This document shows positions 1 to 5,789 of a stretch of DNA of 6,619 nucleotides, in pieces. A model generated the notes under the pieces. That model worked only from the letters and a program-made list of their open reading frames with translations, searched no databases and was not told the origin of the DNA. Positions within the stretch are counted from its first letter, which is position 1. Each line of letters begins with the position of its first letter. The DNA comes from an uncultured Clostridia bacterium (GTDB taxonomy: Bacteria; Bacillota; Clostridia; Oscillospirales; Acutalibacteraceae). The position numbers and the translations under genes are program-made. The DNA is taken from contig CAMNDS010000047.1 of the NCBI GenBank assembly GCA_946535695.1, forward strand, positions 1-6,619. The letters run 5' to 3'.

Positions 1-1119
1 CGCGTAAGAATGAAAAAACTTCGAGGAGTCATGTCTATGGGTTATCTGGTTAAGCCTTCCGCTTTAGAGAGGTGGAAATCTATTCTTACTGGAGTTAATT
101 GGGAAGTAGAAGTCGGAAATGATTTCGACACAGTAGATGATGAATTATTAGTTAAAGCATATGTTCCCGAAATAAAAGAACATCATACTGGGGTAGGTAA
201 AGCTAATAAAAAGCTTAAAAACTTCAATCGCATGATTCCGGGTCAGTTTACTTTCCACTATGATACGCAACAATTAAATCGTTCTATGGATCGCTTTCAT
301 CCCGACACGGATGTTACAATCACTGTTAAGGAACACGGAACGAGTATAGTAATAGGAAACGTCAAAGTAAAAAAGCCTAGGTTTGGTTGGTTATATGCGA
401 AGATATTTAATTATCTACCTAAGATCTTGCAGTGGACGAGAGAAGACTTCGATATCGTATACTCTTCACGTACGGTTATTAAAAACGCCAACTACAATCC
501 TAAAGTTTCCGATGGGTTTTATGGTACTGATATCTGGGCTGAATACTATAAAATTCTTAAAAATTTTATCCCTCGAGGGATGACTGTATATGGAGAAATT
601 GTAGGATATCTAACTGGTTCAAATACTATGATTCAAAAAGGATACGATTATGGTTGTAAACCTGGGGAGAATAAAATGATGATATATCGTATTAATGTAA
701 CGGACGAAAACGGGCAAACGCATGAATATGATGTAGAAGATGTTTATAATTTTACACTATTGCTTATAGATCAATTAAAATCATACGATAAAATACATAT
801 GAGTAATTTCGCATCACGAATCAAACCTATTGAATTTCTATATAAGGGCATACTAAAAGACCTATATCCTAATATTTCAATTGAAGAACATTGGAATGAA
901 AATATTCTCGAAGCTCTTAAAGTAGAAAAACGATTCGGTATGGAAGAAAATGAACCATTATGTAACAATAAAGTACCTCGCGAGGGAATAGTGGTGCGTA
1001 TTAATGGAGATCCTATGAAGGAGGCGTTCAAACTCAAATGTATTAAATTCCTCAGTAAGGAAGCGTCTGAGATGGATACGGGAGATACTAACGATATCGA
1101 GATGCAAGAACGTTATTAG
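1..1119 (+). CDS. RNA ligase, DRB0094/DraRnl-like, 5' partial
   Basis: ATP-dependent RNA ligase that seals 3'-OH/5'-phosphate ends through an enzyme-adenylate. The covalent nucleotidyltransferase motifs are visible in order, numbered from the Met codon at base 10: motif I KEHGTS with nucleophile Lys107; an SSRTVIKN segment near 152-159; motif III VYGEIVGY (193-200); the YDYGCKPGE/MMIYRI block (212-228); motif IV REGIVVRI (324-331); motif V FKLKCIKF (340-347). The frame is open to the left edge, and the first codons (RVR, then MKKLRGVMSMGYLV) match the segment near the end of the N-terminal OB domain in DRB0094-type ligases, commonly written as RIRTVRLRGQISQG. The Met at base 10 is therefore probably internal, and I infer that roughly 60 N-terminal residues lie outside the window. 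A stretch of about 40 residues after motif I (GWLYAKIFNYLPKILQW region) looks like a family insertion. It is followed at once by a terminator. Substrate is not shown by sequence; tRNA or other RNA repair is inferred. Confidence 0.9.
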   Translation, partial: RVRMKKLRGVMSMGYLVKPSALERWKSILTGVNWEVEVGNDFDTVDDELLVKAYVPEIKEHHTGVGKANKKLKNFNRMIPGQFTFHYDTQQLNRSMDRFHPDTDVTITVKEHGTSIVIGNVKVKKPRFGWLYAKIFNYLPKILQWTREDFDIVYSSRTVIKNANYNPKVSDGFYGTDIWAEYYKILKNFIPRGMTVYGEIVGYLTGSNTMIQKGYDYGCKPGENKMMIYRINVTDENGQTHEYDVEDVYNFTLLLIDQLKSYDKIHMSNFASRIKPIEFLYKGILKDLYPNISIEEHWNENILEALKVEKRFGMEENEPLCNNKVPREGIVVRINGDPMKEAFKLKCIKFLSKEASEMDTGDTNDIEMQERY

Positions 1120-1130
1120 AATTAAAAGTT

Positions 1131-1160
1131 AAGAGAGATCATTAAAGATCTCTCTTTTCT
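1131..1160 (+). terminator. Rho-independent terminator after RNA ligase
   Basis: A perfect 10-bp stem (AAGAGAGATC with GATCTCTCTT) closes a six-base ATTAAA loop and runs directly into TTCTTT, 11 bases after the ligase stop codon. Read on the other strand it is also followed by a T-rich stretch, but no minus-strand gene enters it, so it serves the ligase. Confidence 0.85.
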
Positions 1161-1255
1161 TTATATATTAAAACATAGAAGAATGTGAATATAACTACAT
1201 TTTTAATAAATTAGACAATATAAAAAATATTGCCGATATTATGAACTCATAAAAA

Positions 1256-1393
1256 GTGCATAAAAAGAGAGTTGATATTAGGAATTTATGTTACGAAATT
1301 CAAAATTATATATTAAAAAAATTTAGTAGTATAGTAAATAATTCAGCTGAATCAGTTGAATATGAAGAAGAATTAGCATATGAAAAATTTTGA
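1256..1393 (+). CDS. Possible 45-residue ORF overlapping the Nudix start
   Basis: From a GTG at 1256, just after a TAA at 1250-1252, the frame stays open for 45 residues and ends at TGA 1391-1393, inside the first codons of the Nudix gene (14-base overlap). The product starts MHKKRVDIRNL and ends in an acidic, protein-like stretch (SAESVEYEEELAYEKF). There is no Shine-Dalgarno sequence and no recognisable family. It could be a small leader protein coupled to the Nudix gene, the tail of a decayed gene, or chance in A/T-rich DNA. The rest of the 1163-1379 interval shows only a weak CAATAT/ATATTG hairpin at 1216-1232 and no promoter I can defend. Confidence 0.25.
   Translation: MHKKRVDIRNLCYEIQNYILKKFSSIVNNSAESVEYEEELAYEKF
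1341..1352. repeat. 12-bp palindrome upstream of the Nudix gene
   Basis: ATTCAGCTGAAT is a perfect 12-base palindrome ending 27 bases before the Nudix start. It is followed by a partial echo, CAGTTGAAT. It could be an operator or a small hairpin in the leader, but it also lies inside the possible 45-residue ORF, and a palindrome of this size can arise by chance. Confidence 0.25.
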
Positions 1394-1886
1394 ATTTGAA
1401 TATGAAGGTCAAAAACTTTGGTATAGTAGGTCGTTGGCTTGTAATTTGATTATTTTTTGTAAGTTTAATGACACTAGCATAAAAGTGCTTGTGCATAAGC
1501 GAGGACAAGGTTGTGAATTTAACAAAGGGTTATGGAATGTGCAAGGCGGTTTTATAGATTTTGATGAATCTGCTAAAGAATGCGCTATAAGAGAAACCTG
1601 GGAAGAAGTTGGAATAAAAATAGATAAAACCAAAGTAAGATTCTTTACGCTAGACACCGAACCTCGAGGAAAGCGTCAAACAATGGTAGCTTCTTATTAT
1701 GCAATTTTTACTGAAGATGAAATAAACGATTGGGTTTTTTCTACAGAACATAGTGAAAAAGGCGAGGTAGAAGAAATTGCATGGGTTAATATAAATGATT
1801 TAGACAACTTAAATTGGGTATATGGGCAAGATAGAATGATTAATAAACTGTTTTTAACAATAGAAGAAAAACTAAATAATATATAA
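1380..1886 (+). CDS. Nudix hydrolase
   Basis: Hydrolyses a nucleoside diphosphate linked to another group, using Mg2+ held by the Nudix-box glutamates. The box is complete: Gly57, five residues, Glu63, seven residues, then Arg71-Glu72-x2-Glu75-Glu76-x-Gly78-Ile79, matching Gx5Ex7REUxEExGU. Upstream are the expected strand with the conserved KRG element (VLVHKRG, 37-42) and the LWNVQGGF entry into the box; downstream is a REGKRQ-like loop (PRGKRQ, 95-100) and strands ending with EIAWVNINDL. At 168 residues it is of ordinary single-domain length. Substrate cannot be read from the sequence; ADP-ribose-type, nucleotide-sugar, dNTP or capped-RNA substrates are all possible. It opens a tight gene run, with the next start 3 bases after its stop, and has no Shine-Dalgarno sequence. 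It is probably a phage nucleotide-housekeeping or RNA/NAD-related enzyme. Confidence 0.92.
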   Translation: MKNFEFEYEGQKLWYSRSLACNLIIFCKFNDTSIKVLVHKRGQGCEFNKGLWNVQGGFIDFDESAKECAIRETWEEVGIKIDKTKVRFFTLDTEPRGKRQTMVASYYAIFTEDEINDWVFSTEHSEKGEVEEIAWVNINDLDNLNWVYGQDRMINKLFLTIEEKLNNI

Positions 1887-1889
1887 AAT

Positions 1890-2048
1890 ATGACGATAAA
1901 AGAATTATATGAGTTTGCAAAAAAATATAATCTCGAAGATACCCCGATGTTATTTCTAGATGGTTGTACCTATAGTATTAATCATGCGTACATCAGAGTC
2001 GACTTTTCGAGCGAAGATAATATTAAAAGAATTATATTAGAAGAATAG
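1890..2048 (+). CDS. Small hypothetical protein, 52 residues
   Basis: ATG at 1890, three bases after the Nudix stop, reads 52 residues to TAG 2046-2048, and the next gene starts two bases later. The product begins MTIKELYEFAKKYNLEDTPM, a helix-type opening typical of small phage proteins of the 'TxKELYEFAKKN' sort, then has a strand-like region (LFLDGC, AYIRVDF) and an acidic/basic end. No signal peptide or membrane segment. The tight spacing on both sides makes it a real gene in the operon, with unknown function. Confidence 0.8.
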   Translation: MTIKELYEFAKKYNLEDTPMLFLDGCTYSINHAYIRVDFSSEDNIKRIILEE

Positions 2049-2050
2049 TT

Positions 2051-2326
2051 ATGATACAATTAGTTAATAAAGTATTTAATCGATTTGATGAATTACTATA
2101 TTCGGGTATTAAAAAAGAATACGATGACGTAAACGAAGCTGTTTCTGAATTTAAAAAAGCTATATCGAGTATTCGAAATAATCCGCAATATAAATCTTTT
2201 ATATTCAACACACGATTCAAACTCGAAAAGAAAAATAATCGTTATACTAGATGTTCATTTACATTCGTTGACGATCGAGGCGAATATCGATATTTTTTAA
2301 GTTTATATGGGCTAAATAAGAAATAA
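2051..2326 (+). CDS. Hypothetical protein, 91 residues
   Basis: Starts at ATG 2051, two bases after the preceding stop. The first half (about 1-42) is predicted helix with alternating charges (FDELLYSGIKKEYDDVNEAV); the second half (47-86) is strand-like and basic, with a Tyr/Phe-rich end (EYRYFLSLYGL). A basic stretch, KLEKKNNRYTR, lies between. No membrane segment or known motif. The two-part build could suit a small nucleic-acid- or protein-binding partner, but that is a guess. The stop at 2326 is 13 bases before the HAD gene, so it belongs to the same transcript. Confidence 0.75.
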   Translation: MIQLVNKVFNRFDELLYSGIKKEYDDVNEAVSEFKKAISSIRNNPQYKSFIFNTRFKLEKKNNRYTRCSFTFVDDRGEYRYFLSLYGLNKK

Positions 2327-2339
2327 TATAATTATTCAT

Positions 2340-2891
2340 ATGAAAATTATATTTTTAGATTTCGATGGAGTGGTATCTACTTTTGAAAAAGGCTGGAATA
2401 TTGATAAAGAAAAAATTATACTAGTTGAAAACATAATAAGTTCAACTAATGCAAAACTTGTTATATCATCTTCGTGGGCTACGGGCTGTAAAAATGCAGA
2501 CGATTTTAGAAAGAAATTAAGATTTGATAAAATAACAAACACTAATAGTCAAGAATCTTTATTTATAGATTCAATATATGATGTAACTGATCATATGGGC
2601 AGTTGTCGGGGTGATGAAATTAAAAGATGGTTAGAAAAATGTAATGTCGAAAGCTATGTAATTATAGATGACGATGATGATATGCTTGAAGAGCAATTAT
2701 TTAATTTCGTCCAAACTGATACATTTGAAGGAATAACAAGTCGTGAAGTTAAATTATGTGTACAAATTCTTAATAAAGAAAAGGTCGTTAATCCTATTAG
2801 GCTTAATTATAATCTAAGATATAAATGGTTGTTATATTGTAATGGATTTGAGAGTAATATCAATGATTTATTACATAAATATTACGAATAA
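2340..2891 (+). CDS. HAD-fold phosphatase, RNA-repair-associated (HAD_SAK type)
   Basis: Haloacid dehalogenase-type phosphohydrolase. Motif I is FLDFDGVV, with nucleophile Asp7 and acid/base Asp9. Motif II is VISSSWAT with Ser43-Ser45 and the SSSW signature. The later acidic motif is YVIIDDDDDM (106-115), and an RGDEIKRWL element (90-98) lies before it. The SSSW, RG..I..WL and IIDDDDD arrangement, together with the closing VQTDTFEGIT...ILNK, is the pattern of the HAD domain described in Swiss-Army-Knife RNA repair proteins (Pfam HAD_SAK_2, from memory). That family is thought to remove phosphates from RNA ends; here this is inference. A C-terminal extension of about 35 residues (150-183) is outside the core domain. 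It follows three small genes in one run and shares the window with an RNA ligase, which fits an end-healing role. Confidence 0.85.
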   Translation: MKIIFLDFDGVVSTFEKGWNIDKEKIILVENIISSTNAKLVISSSWATGCKNADDFRKKLRFDKITNTNSQESLFIDSIYDVTDHMGSCRGDEIKRWLEKCNVESYVIIDDDDDMLEEQLFNFVQTDTFEGITSREVKLCVQILNKEKVVNPIRLNYNLRYKWLLYCNGFESNINDLLHKYYE

Positions 2892-2926
2892 AAAATCCCA
2901 TTAAATATTCATTGCTATTTTTGTAT

Positions 2927-3442
2927 ATGAAACAACAAGCAAATCAAGAAGTTAAAGTTAATAGCACATTTAAAGCTATTATTCCAATAAAAATAACAGA
3001 AGATGATGAATTTATTAATGTTCCATGTTATGTAGATGGCGGGCAACATTATATGAATCATATTGTTAAAAACACATTAGGTGCCCAACCATTATATATT
3101 GACGCATATAAACAACACACTGTTGATAATTCATATTTTTCTACTATTGAATATAATGTGTTTCCTTTGCAAATGAATAATGAAGCATTTATTGAATTTA
3201 ATAATATGCTATTAACACATGATTATAATGCGTTTGCTATTGTAAAAATTCGCCCTAATTCTATTATAGAATATACAGATTCACATATTGTTGTAAAAAC
3301 AAGCCGGATGATTATAACAAATATCGTTATTTTATATGGTGAACAACAAAAAAAGTATATAACATGTTTTACAGGATATGATGAAGAAACTATAAATAAA
3401 CTTTCACTTATAACAGACTTTAGAAAAAGAAAAAACTATTAA
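2927..3442 (+). CDS. Hypothetical protein, 171 residues
   Basis: I choose ATG 2927 (product starts MKQQANQEVKVNSTFKAI). An upstream TTG at 2912 would add five residues (MLFLY), but ATG starts are the rule here. It contains alternating strand-like stretches (VKVNSTFKAIIPIKI, NAFAIVKIRP, HIVVKTSRMIITNIVIL), so a mainly beta fold is likely, and it has no membrane segment, signal peptide or known catalytic motif that I recognise. Its Cys26-Tyr-Val-Asp-Gly-Gly element is the most distinctive point. It ends with a basic tail, RKRKNY. It has no recognisable family. The 35-base gap after the HAD gene is larger than those before it. Confidence 0.75.
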   Translation: MKQQANQEVKVNSTFKAIIPIKITEDDEFINVPCYVDGGQHYMNHIVKNTLGAQPLYIDAYKQHTVDNSYFSTIEYNVFPLQMNNEAFIEFNNMLLTHDYNAFAIVKIRPNSIIEYTDSHIVVKTSRMIITNIVILYGEQQKKYITCFTGYDEETINKLSLITDFRKRKNY

Positions 3443-3449
3443 AATTTTT

Positions 3450-3455
3450 AGGAAG
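3450..3455 (+). promoter_or_regulatory. Shine-Dalgarno-like AGGAAG
   Basis: AGGAAG is the one clear purine-rich, anti-16S-like sequence upstream of a gene in the window. It is seven bases before an in-frame TTG (3463) and 13 before the ATG at 3469, so it would favour the TTG if it is used. Because the other genes lack such sites it may be coincidental. Confidence 0.3.
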
Positions 3456-3468
3456 AACATATTTGATT

Positions 3469-3651
3469 ATGTTACTTGCATGTATAACCTTAGCGCCAAG
3501 TTGGTTGCTATGGACATATTGTGAACCATTAATAGTAGGTACTATAGTATTTATAATAACACTTCCACTTTCTATGGCGTTAACGTTTCCAGTTTCTGTT
3601 ATGGGATCGGTTCATCTACTTTATAAATGGATAAATAACTTAAAATTGTAA
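3469..3651 (+). CDS. Small membrane protein, two predicted helices
   Basis: A 60-residue, very hydrophobic product. Helix 1 covers about residues 2-18 (LLACITLAPSWLLWTYC) and helix 2 covers about 21-50. The only basic residues, Lys53 and Lys59, are at the C-terminus, so by the positive-inside rule the C-terminus faces the cytoplasm. No lipoprotein box is evident. Start: ATG 3469 is chosen; the in-frame TTG 3463 (adds Met-Ile) is the alternative if the AGGAAG sequence is a true ribosome site. Phage proteins of this shape include holin-like and superinfection-exclusion proteins, but no specific motif supports either. Its neighbours are unknown genes, not lysis enzymes. Confidence 0.7.
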   Translation: MLLACITLAPSWLLWTYCEPLIVGTIVFIITLPLSMALTFPVSVMGSVHLLYKWINNLKL

Positions 3652-3669
3652 TAAAATATAATATCTAAT

Positions 3670-3852
3670 ATGAATTTACTCGAAGAAGAAATTATTGAAA
3701 TCCTTTCGGAGCCTTATCAAAATAAGAACTGGCATGAATCAAAATGGTGGCAAGACGTCATAACTATTTGCTACGGAATAAAACAAAAAAGAAATACGAT
3801 GGCGGATTCACCGGACGAACTTCCAAAAATAGGAGATAAAATCTGGGGATAA
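3670..3852 (+). CDS. Hypothetical protein, 60 residues
   Basis: ATG at 3670, 18 bases after the membrane-protein stop. The N-terminus (2-13) is an acidic helix (LLEEEIIEILSE), followed by a Trp-rich stretch, NWHESKWWQDV (20-30), then a basic segment (KQKRN) and an end rich in Pro, Asp and Gly (ADSPDELPKIGDKIW). No membrane segment or family I know. Trp-rich small phage proteins are often protein-binding, but no partner is indicated here. The 77-base gap that follows is A/T-rich and could hold a promoter for the next gene, though I see no consensus. Confidence 0.7.
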   Translation: MNLLEEEIIEILSEPYQNKNWHESKWWQDVITICYGIKQKRNTMADSPDELPKIGDKIWG

Positions 3853-3929
3853 TATATTATATAGTCAACTAAATTTTCTTAAATAATTTATATATAAAAA
3901 TATAAAATAACAACTAAATAATTCAATTT

Positions 3930-5174
3930 ATGAATTTTACTATTGGAGAAAATTTAGGAGATATTCTTATTGAAATAGCTCAAGAAAAAATTAAAAATTG
4001 CAAATTTGATGATGCAATTTATACATATAGTAATACTTTTCCGGGAATTACTAAAGGTCTTATACTTAAGATTCTTAAGAATGAATTAGTCGTAGTTACA
4101 AACGATGATCACCAAACGATATCATTAACGGATGATGAAAATATCAAAAAGAAAAACCAACATAATATATATGATTGGAATATTATAACGAAAAATATTA
4201 TTGATGATATTCAAAATGAATTACAAACAATCGTTTTGTATAAATCAAATATAAAATTCGATATTAATGATTACTGTTTATATCGAATTATTTTAAATCC
4301 TATTAATGATAAGAATAGAGATGAATTAAGTCCTATTAATACGTTAGTTGCAAGATATATATCTGGGGAAAAATTATCTTTGACTAAGCTTCCGCCGTTG
4401 GCGCATCTGTTAGATGAAGGAAATGAAAACTTTTTCGGATTAGATGAAGAATACAAAAATCTTTATATAATATGTAAATACGTTGATTGTATACGACACT
4501 TATATAAGAATATTATTAAATTAGATAAGCTTTATCATTTTTTGATCGAAAATAAACTAATTGCACATATAAGATTCATCGAAGATATTTTTGAACGTTC
4601 TATCAGTCAATTTCTTCTTCCCTTCGTAGATGAAGATAAAGGTTATCATCACCCACTATGCGATAAACCAATATTGGAACTAAAACAAAATATATTAAAT
4701 AATATTAAAAATACAGCTTGTGGTAAAGAATTTCTAGAAAATGGTATAGTTACAAAAAATATAGAAGATGGTTATGATGCTGGTTATCTTACTCCTGAAG
4801 GTGTGTTTTATGGACTTAACGGGTCAGCTAATGAGTTATTGCATACACAATTGACGGATATGTTAACTTCAAAGTTATATTCGGATACTAAATATAATAG
4901 TTTAGATAGTGAATATAATTTAATGAAACAATACGGATTGATGAAGATACACGGTGATCATGTATATGGATTTTTCACATTTAACAAAGAAGAAGCTGAA
5001 AAAGAAGGTATTTTCTGTCCAACTGATAAACAAATAGATGCTATATGCAGATATGCAAATCTTTATCATAGAGGAGAGATTAATACAGATACGGGATTAG
5101 GGTATCATCCGGTACGCATTTCGGCTCTTAAACAGATGGATGAAATAGCCCTTAGGAATACATTCGCTATATAA
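3930..5174 (+). CDS. Unknown 414-residue phage protein with C-terminal domain
   Basis: I do not recognise the full protein. Residues 1-75 contain a compact segment, FPGITKGLILKILKNELVVV (37-56). Residues 80-275 are mostly helical (LYIICKYVDCIRHLYKNIIKLDKL region) with few recognisable motifs. From about 281 a separate domain begins with GYDAGYLTPEGVFYG, includes His305 (LLHTQL), LMKQYGLMKIHGDHVYG (331-347) and CPTDKQIDAICRYANLY (363-379). This order (Gly-Tyr-x-Thr/Asp-x-x-Gly-x-Phe-Tyr, then a His, then 'GLMKIH' and a 'PT..Q' helix) is one I recall as a recurring C-terminal module in large phages, without a firm function. No membrane segment. It is the last plus-strand gene, ending 40 bases before the inverted repeat terminator. 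Confidence 0.75.
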   Translation: MNFTIGENLGDILIEIAQEKIKNCKFDDAIYTYSNTFPGITKGLILKILKNELVVVTNDDHQTISLTDDENIKKKNQHNIYDWNIITKNIIDDIQNELQTIVLYKSNIKFDINDYCLYRIILNPINDKNRDELSPINTLVARYISGEKLSLTKLPPLAHLLDEGNENFFGLDEEYKNLYIICKYVDCIRHLYKNIIKLDKLYHFLIENKLIAHIRFIEDIFERSISQFLLPFVDEDKGYHHPLCDKPILELKQNILNNIKNTACGKEFLENGIVTKNIEDGYDAGYLTPEGVFYGLNGSANELLHTQLTDMLTSKLYSDTKYNSLDSEYNLMKQYGLMKIHGDHVYGFFTFNKEEAEKEGIFCPTDKQIDAICRYANLYHRGEINTDTGLGYHPVRISALKQMDEIALRNTFAI

Positions 5175-5213
5175 TTAAATTAAAATTAAAAATAACATAC
5201 TTTTTCTTAAAAA

Positions 5214-5271
5214 TAACAAGAGATCTTAACTAAATTGGTGAATTATATATCTAAGTTAAGATCTCTTGTTA
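5214..5271. terminator. Bidirectional terminator between converging genes
   Basis: An 18-bp perfect inverted repeat: the left arm 5214-5231 (TAACAAGAGATCTTAACT) pairs with the right arm 5254-5271, enclosing a 22-base A/T-rich loop. It sits between the plus-strand 414-residue gene and the minus-strand tail operon. Reading on the minus strand, the stem is followed by a T-rich stretch (the complement of the A-run at 5209-5213 and CTTTTTC before it), a good terminator form. On the plus strand the tail after the stem is AAATAG, poor in T, so termination there may rely on the stem alone. A second hairpin (1131-1156) shares the AGAGATC core. Confidence 0.8.
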
Positions 5272-5295
5272 AATAGAAGATATTTGATTATTTCA

Positions 5296-5600
5296 TCATG
5301 TAATAATTTGATCACTCAAATAACTTATCATGCCTTGTACTGAAGAAACCCCTGTAGTTGTTATCCCGATATAATTTCCTATTCCGGTTATATATACTTC
5401 TCCGTTTGTTAGTACCTCAACAGCATTCTTATTATTCCCAGAACTGCCTATTCCGATTGAACTAATAGTATTAATCATGCGATATGTTGTACTTACCTTC
5501 TGCATAAGAAGCATGTCCAGAAGCTCCCTGAATACTACCGGTTTAACTGTTAGATCTGTTTTAATTTCTATTTTATTCTTATTTATAATAATACTTTCAT
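5296..5600 (-). pseudogene. Tail-fibre/receptor-binding-like gene, frame-broken
   Basis: On the minus strand, the C-terminal part reads MINTISSIGIGSSGNNKN, then NAVEVLTNGEVYITGIGNY and ends at tandem TGA stops (5298-5293). This is like the tip of tail-fibre-type phage proteins (IGxG..., KNAVEVL.NG.VYI.GIG.Y.G). A second segment in another frame (5542 to stop 5471) reads GASGHASYAEGKYN, a YadA-head-like repeat, and a third piece (INKNKIEIKTDLTV) lies upstream in the first frame. The pieces join if one base is added at the AAA near 5542-5544 and one T removed at 5473-5474. An ATG at 5600 can start the protein if one A is added at 5595-5597. The repaired length is then 306 bases, 101 residues, divisible by three. 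The start would overlap the end of the 68-residue gene by 18 bases, like the rest of this operon. Either decay, assembly/sequence error, or phase variation. Confidence 0.7.
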
Positions 5601-5789
5601 TTTTGGGTGATTTTCACCTATTTTTATCAATTTATTCCCTACTTGTACTATAAAAACGATTTCATTATTATTAATAATATAATCTTTTATATCCCCTTCG
5701 ACATCCATACTTACTATACAATCACATTTAAAATGTAAACGTTTACCTATCATTTGTTTAGCAATATAATCTTTTAACGATTCTTCCAT
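5583..5789 (-). CDS. Small tail-module protein, 68 residues
   Basis: ATG at 5789 lies 16 bases inside the end of the upstream 80-residue gene, and its own stop (5583-5585) overlaps the putative start of the tail-fibre-like gene. The product starts MEESLKDYIAKQMIGKRLHF, followed by strand-like FKCDCIVSMDVEGDIKDYII and EIVFIVQVGNKLIKIGENHP, giving a small beta-rich protein with two cysteines in a CDC pair. I recall similar short proteins (with IAKQ..GKR..FKCDC and GKLIKIG elements) next to the baseplate gene in gut Bacteroidota phages. The role is unknown, and a structural tail-tip part or chaperone is inferred from the overlap only. No membrane segment. Confidence 0.75.
   Translation of the reverse strand: MEESLKDYIAKQMIGKRLHFKCDCIVSMDVEGDIKDYIINNNEIVFIVQVGNKLIKIGENHPKMKVLL

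Noticed and set aside
10..12. ATG as start of the RNA ligase
   Set aside because: The preceding codons are open to the edge and the following sequence matches the end of the OB domain, not an N-terminus.
771..1037. Minus-strand 88-residue open frame
   Set aside because: It is antisense to the conserved motifs IV and V region of the ligase and shows no protein family pattern.
1323..1508. Minus-strand 61-residue open frame
   Set aside because: It lies opposite the start of the Nudix gene and has no protein-like pattern; it is a shadow of A/T-rich sequence.
2916..2923. TATTTTTG, matching the Bacteroidota -7 promoter pattern TAnnTTTG
   Set aside because: It ends four bases before ATG 2927, so the transcript would begin at or just inside the gene, and no TTG -33 element is at the right distance.
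5540..5545. Programmed -1 frameshift site at the AAACC of the tail-fibre-like gene
   Set aside because: The heptamer has no tandem slip: codons GTT AAA do not re-pair after a -1 shift, and a second +1 change is also needed further on.
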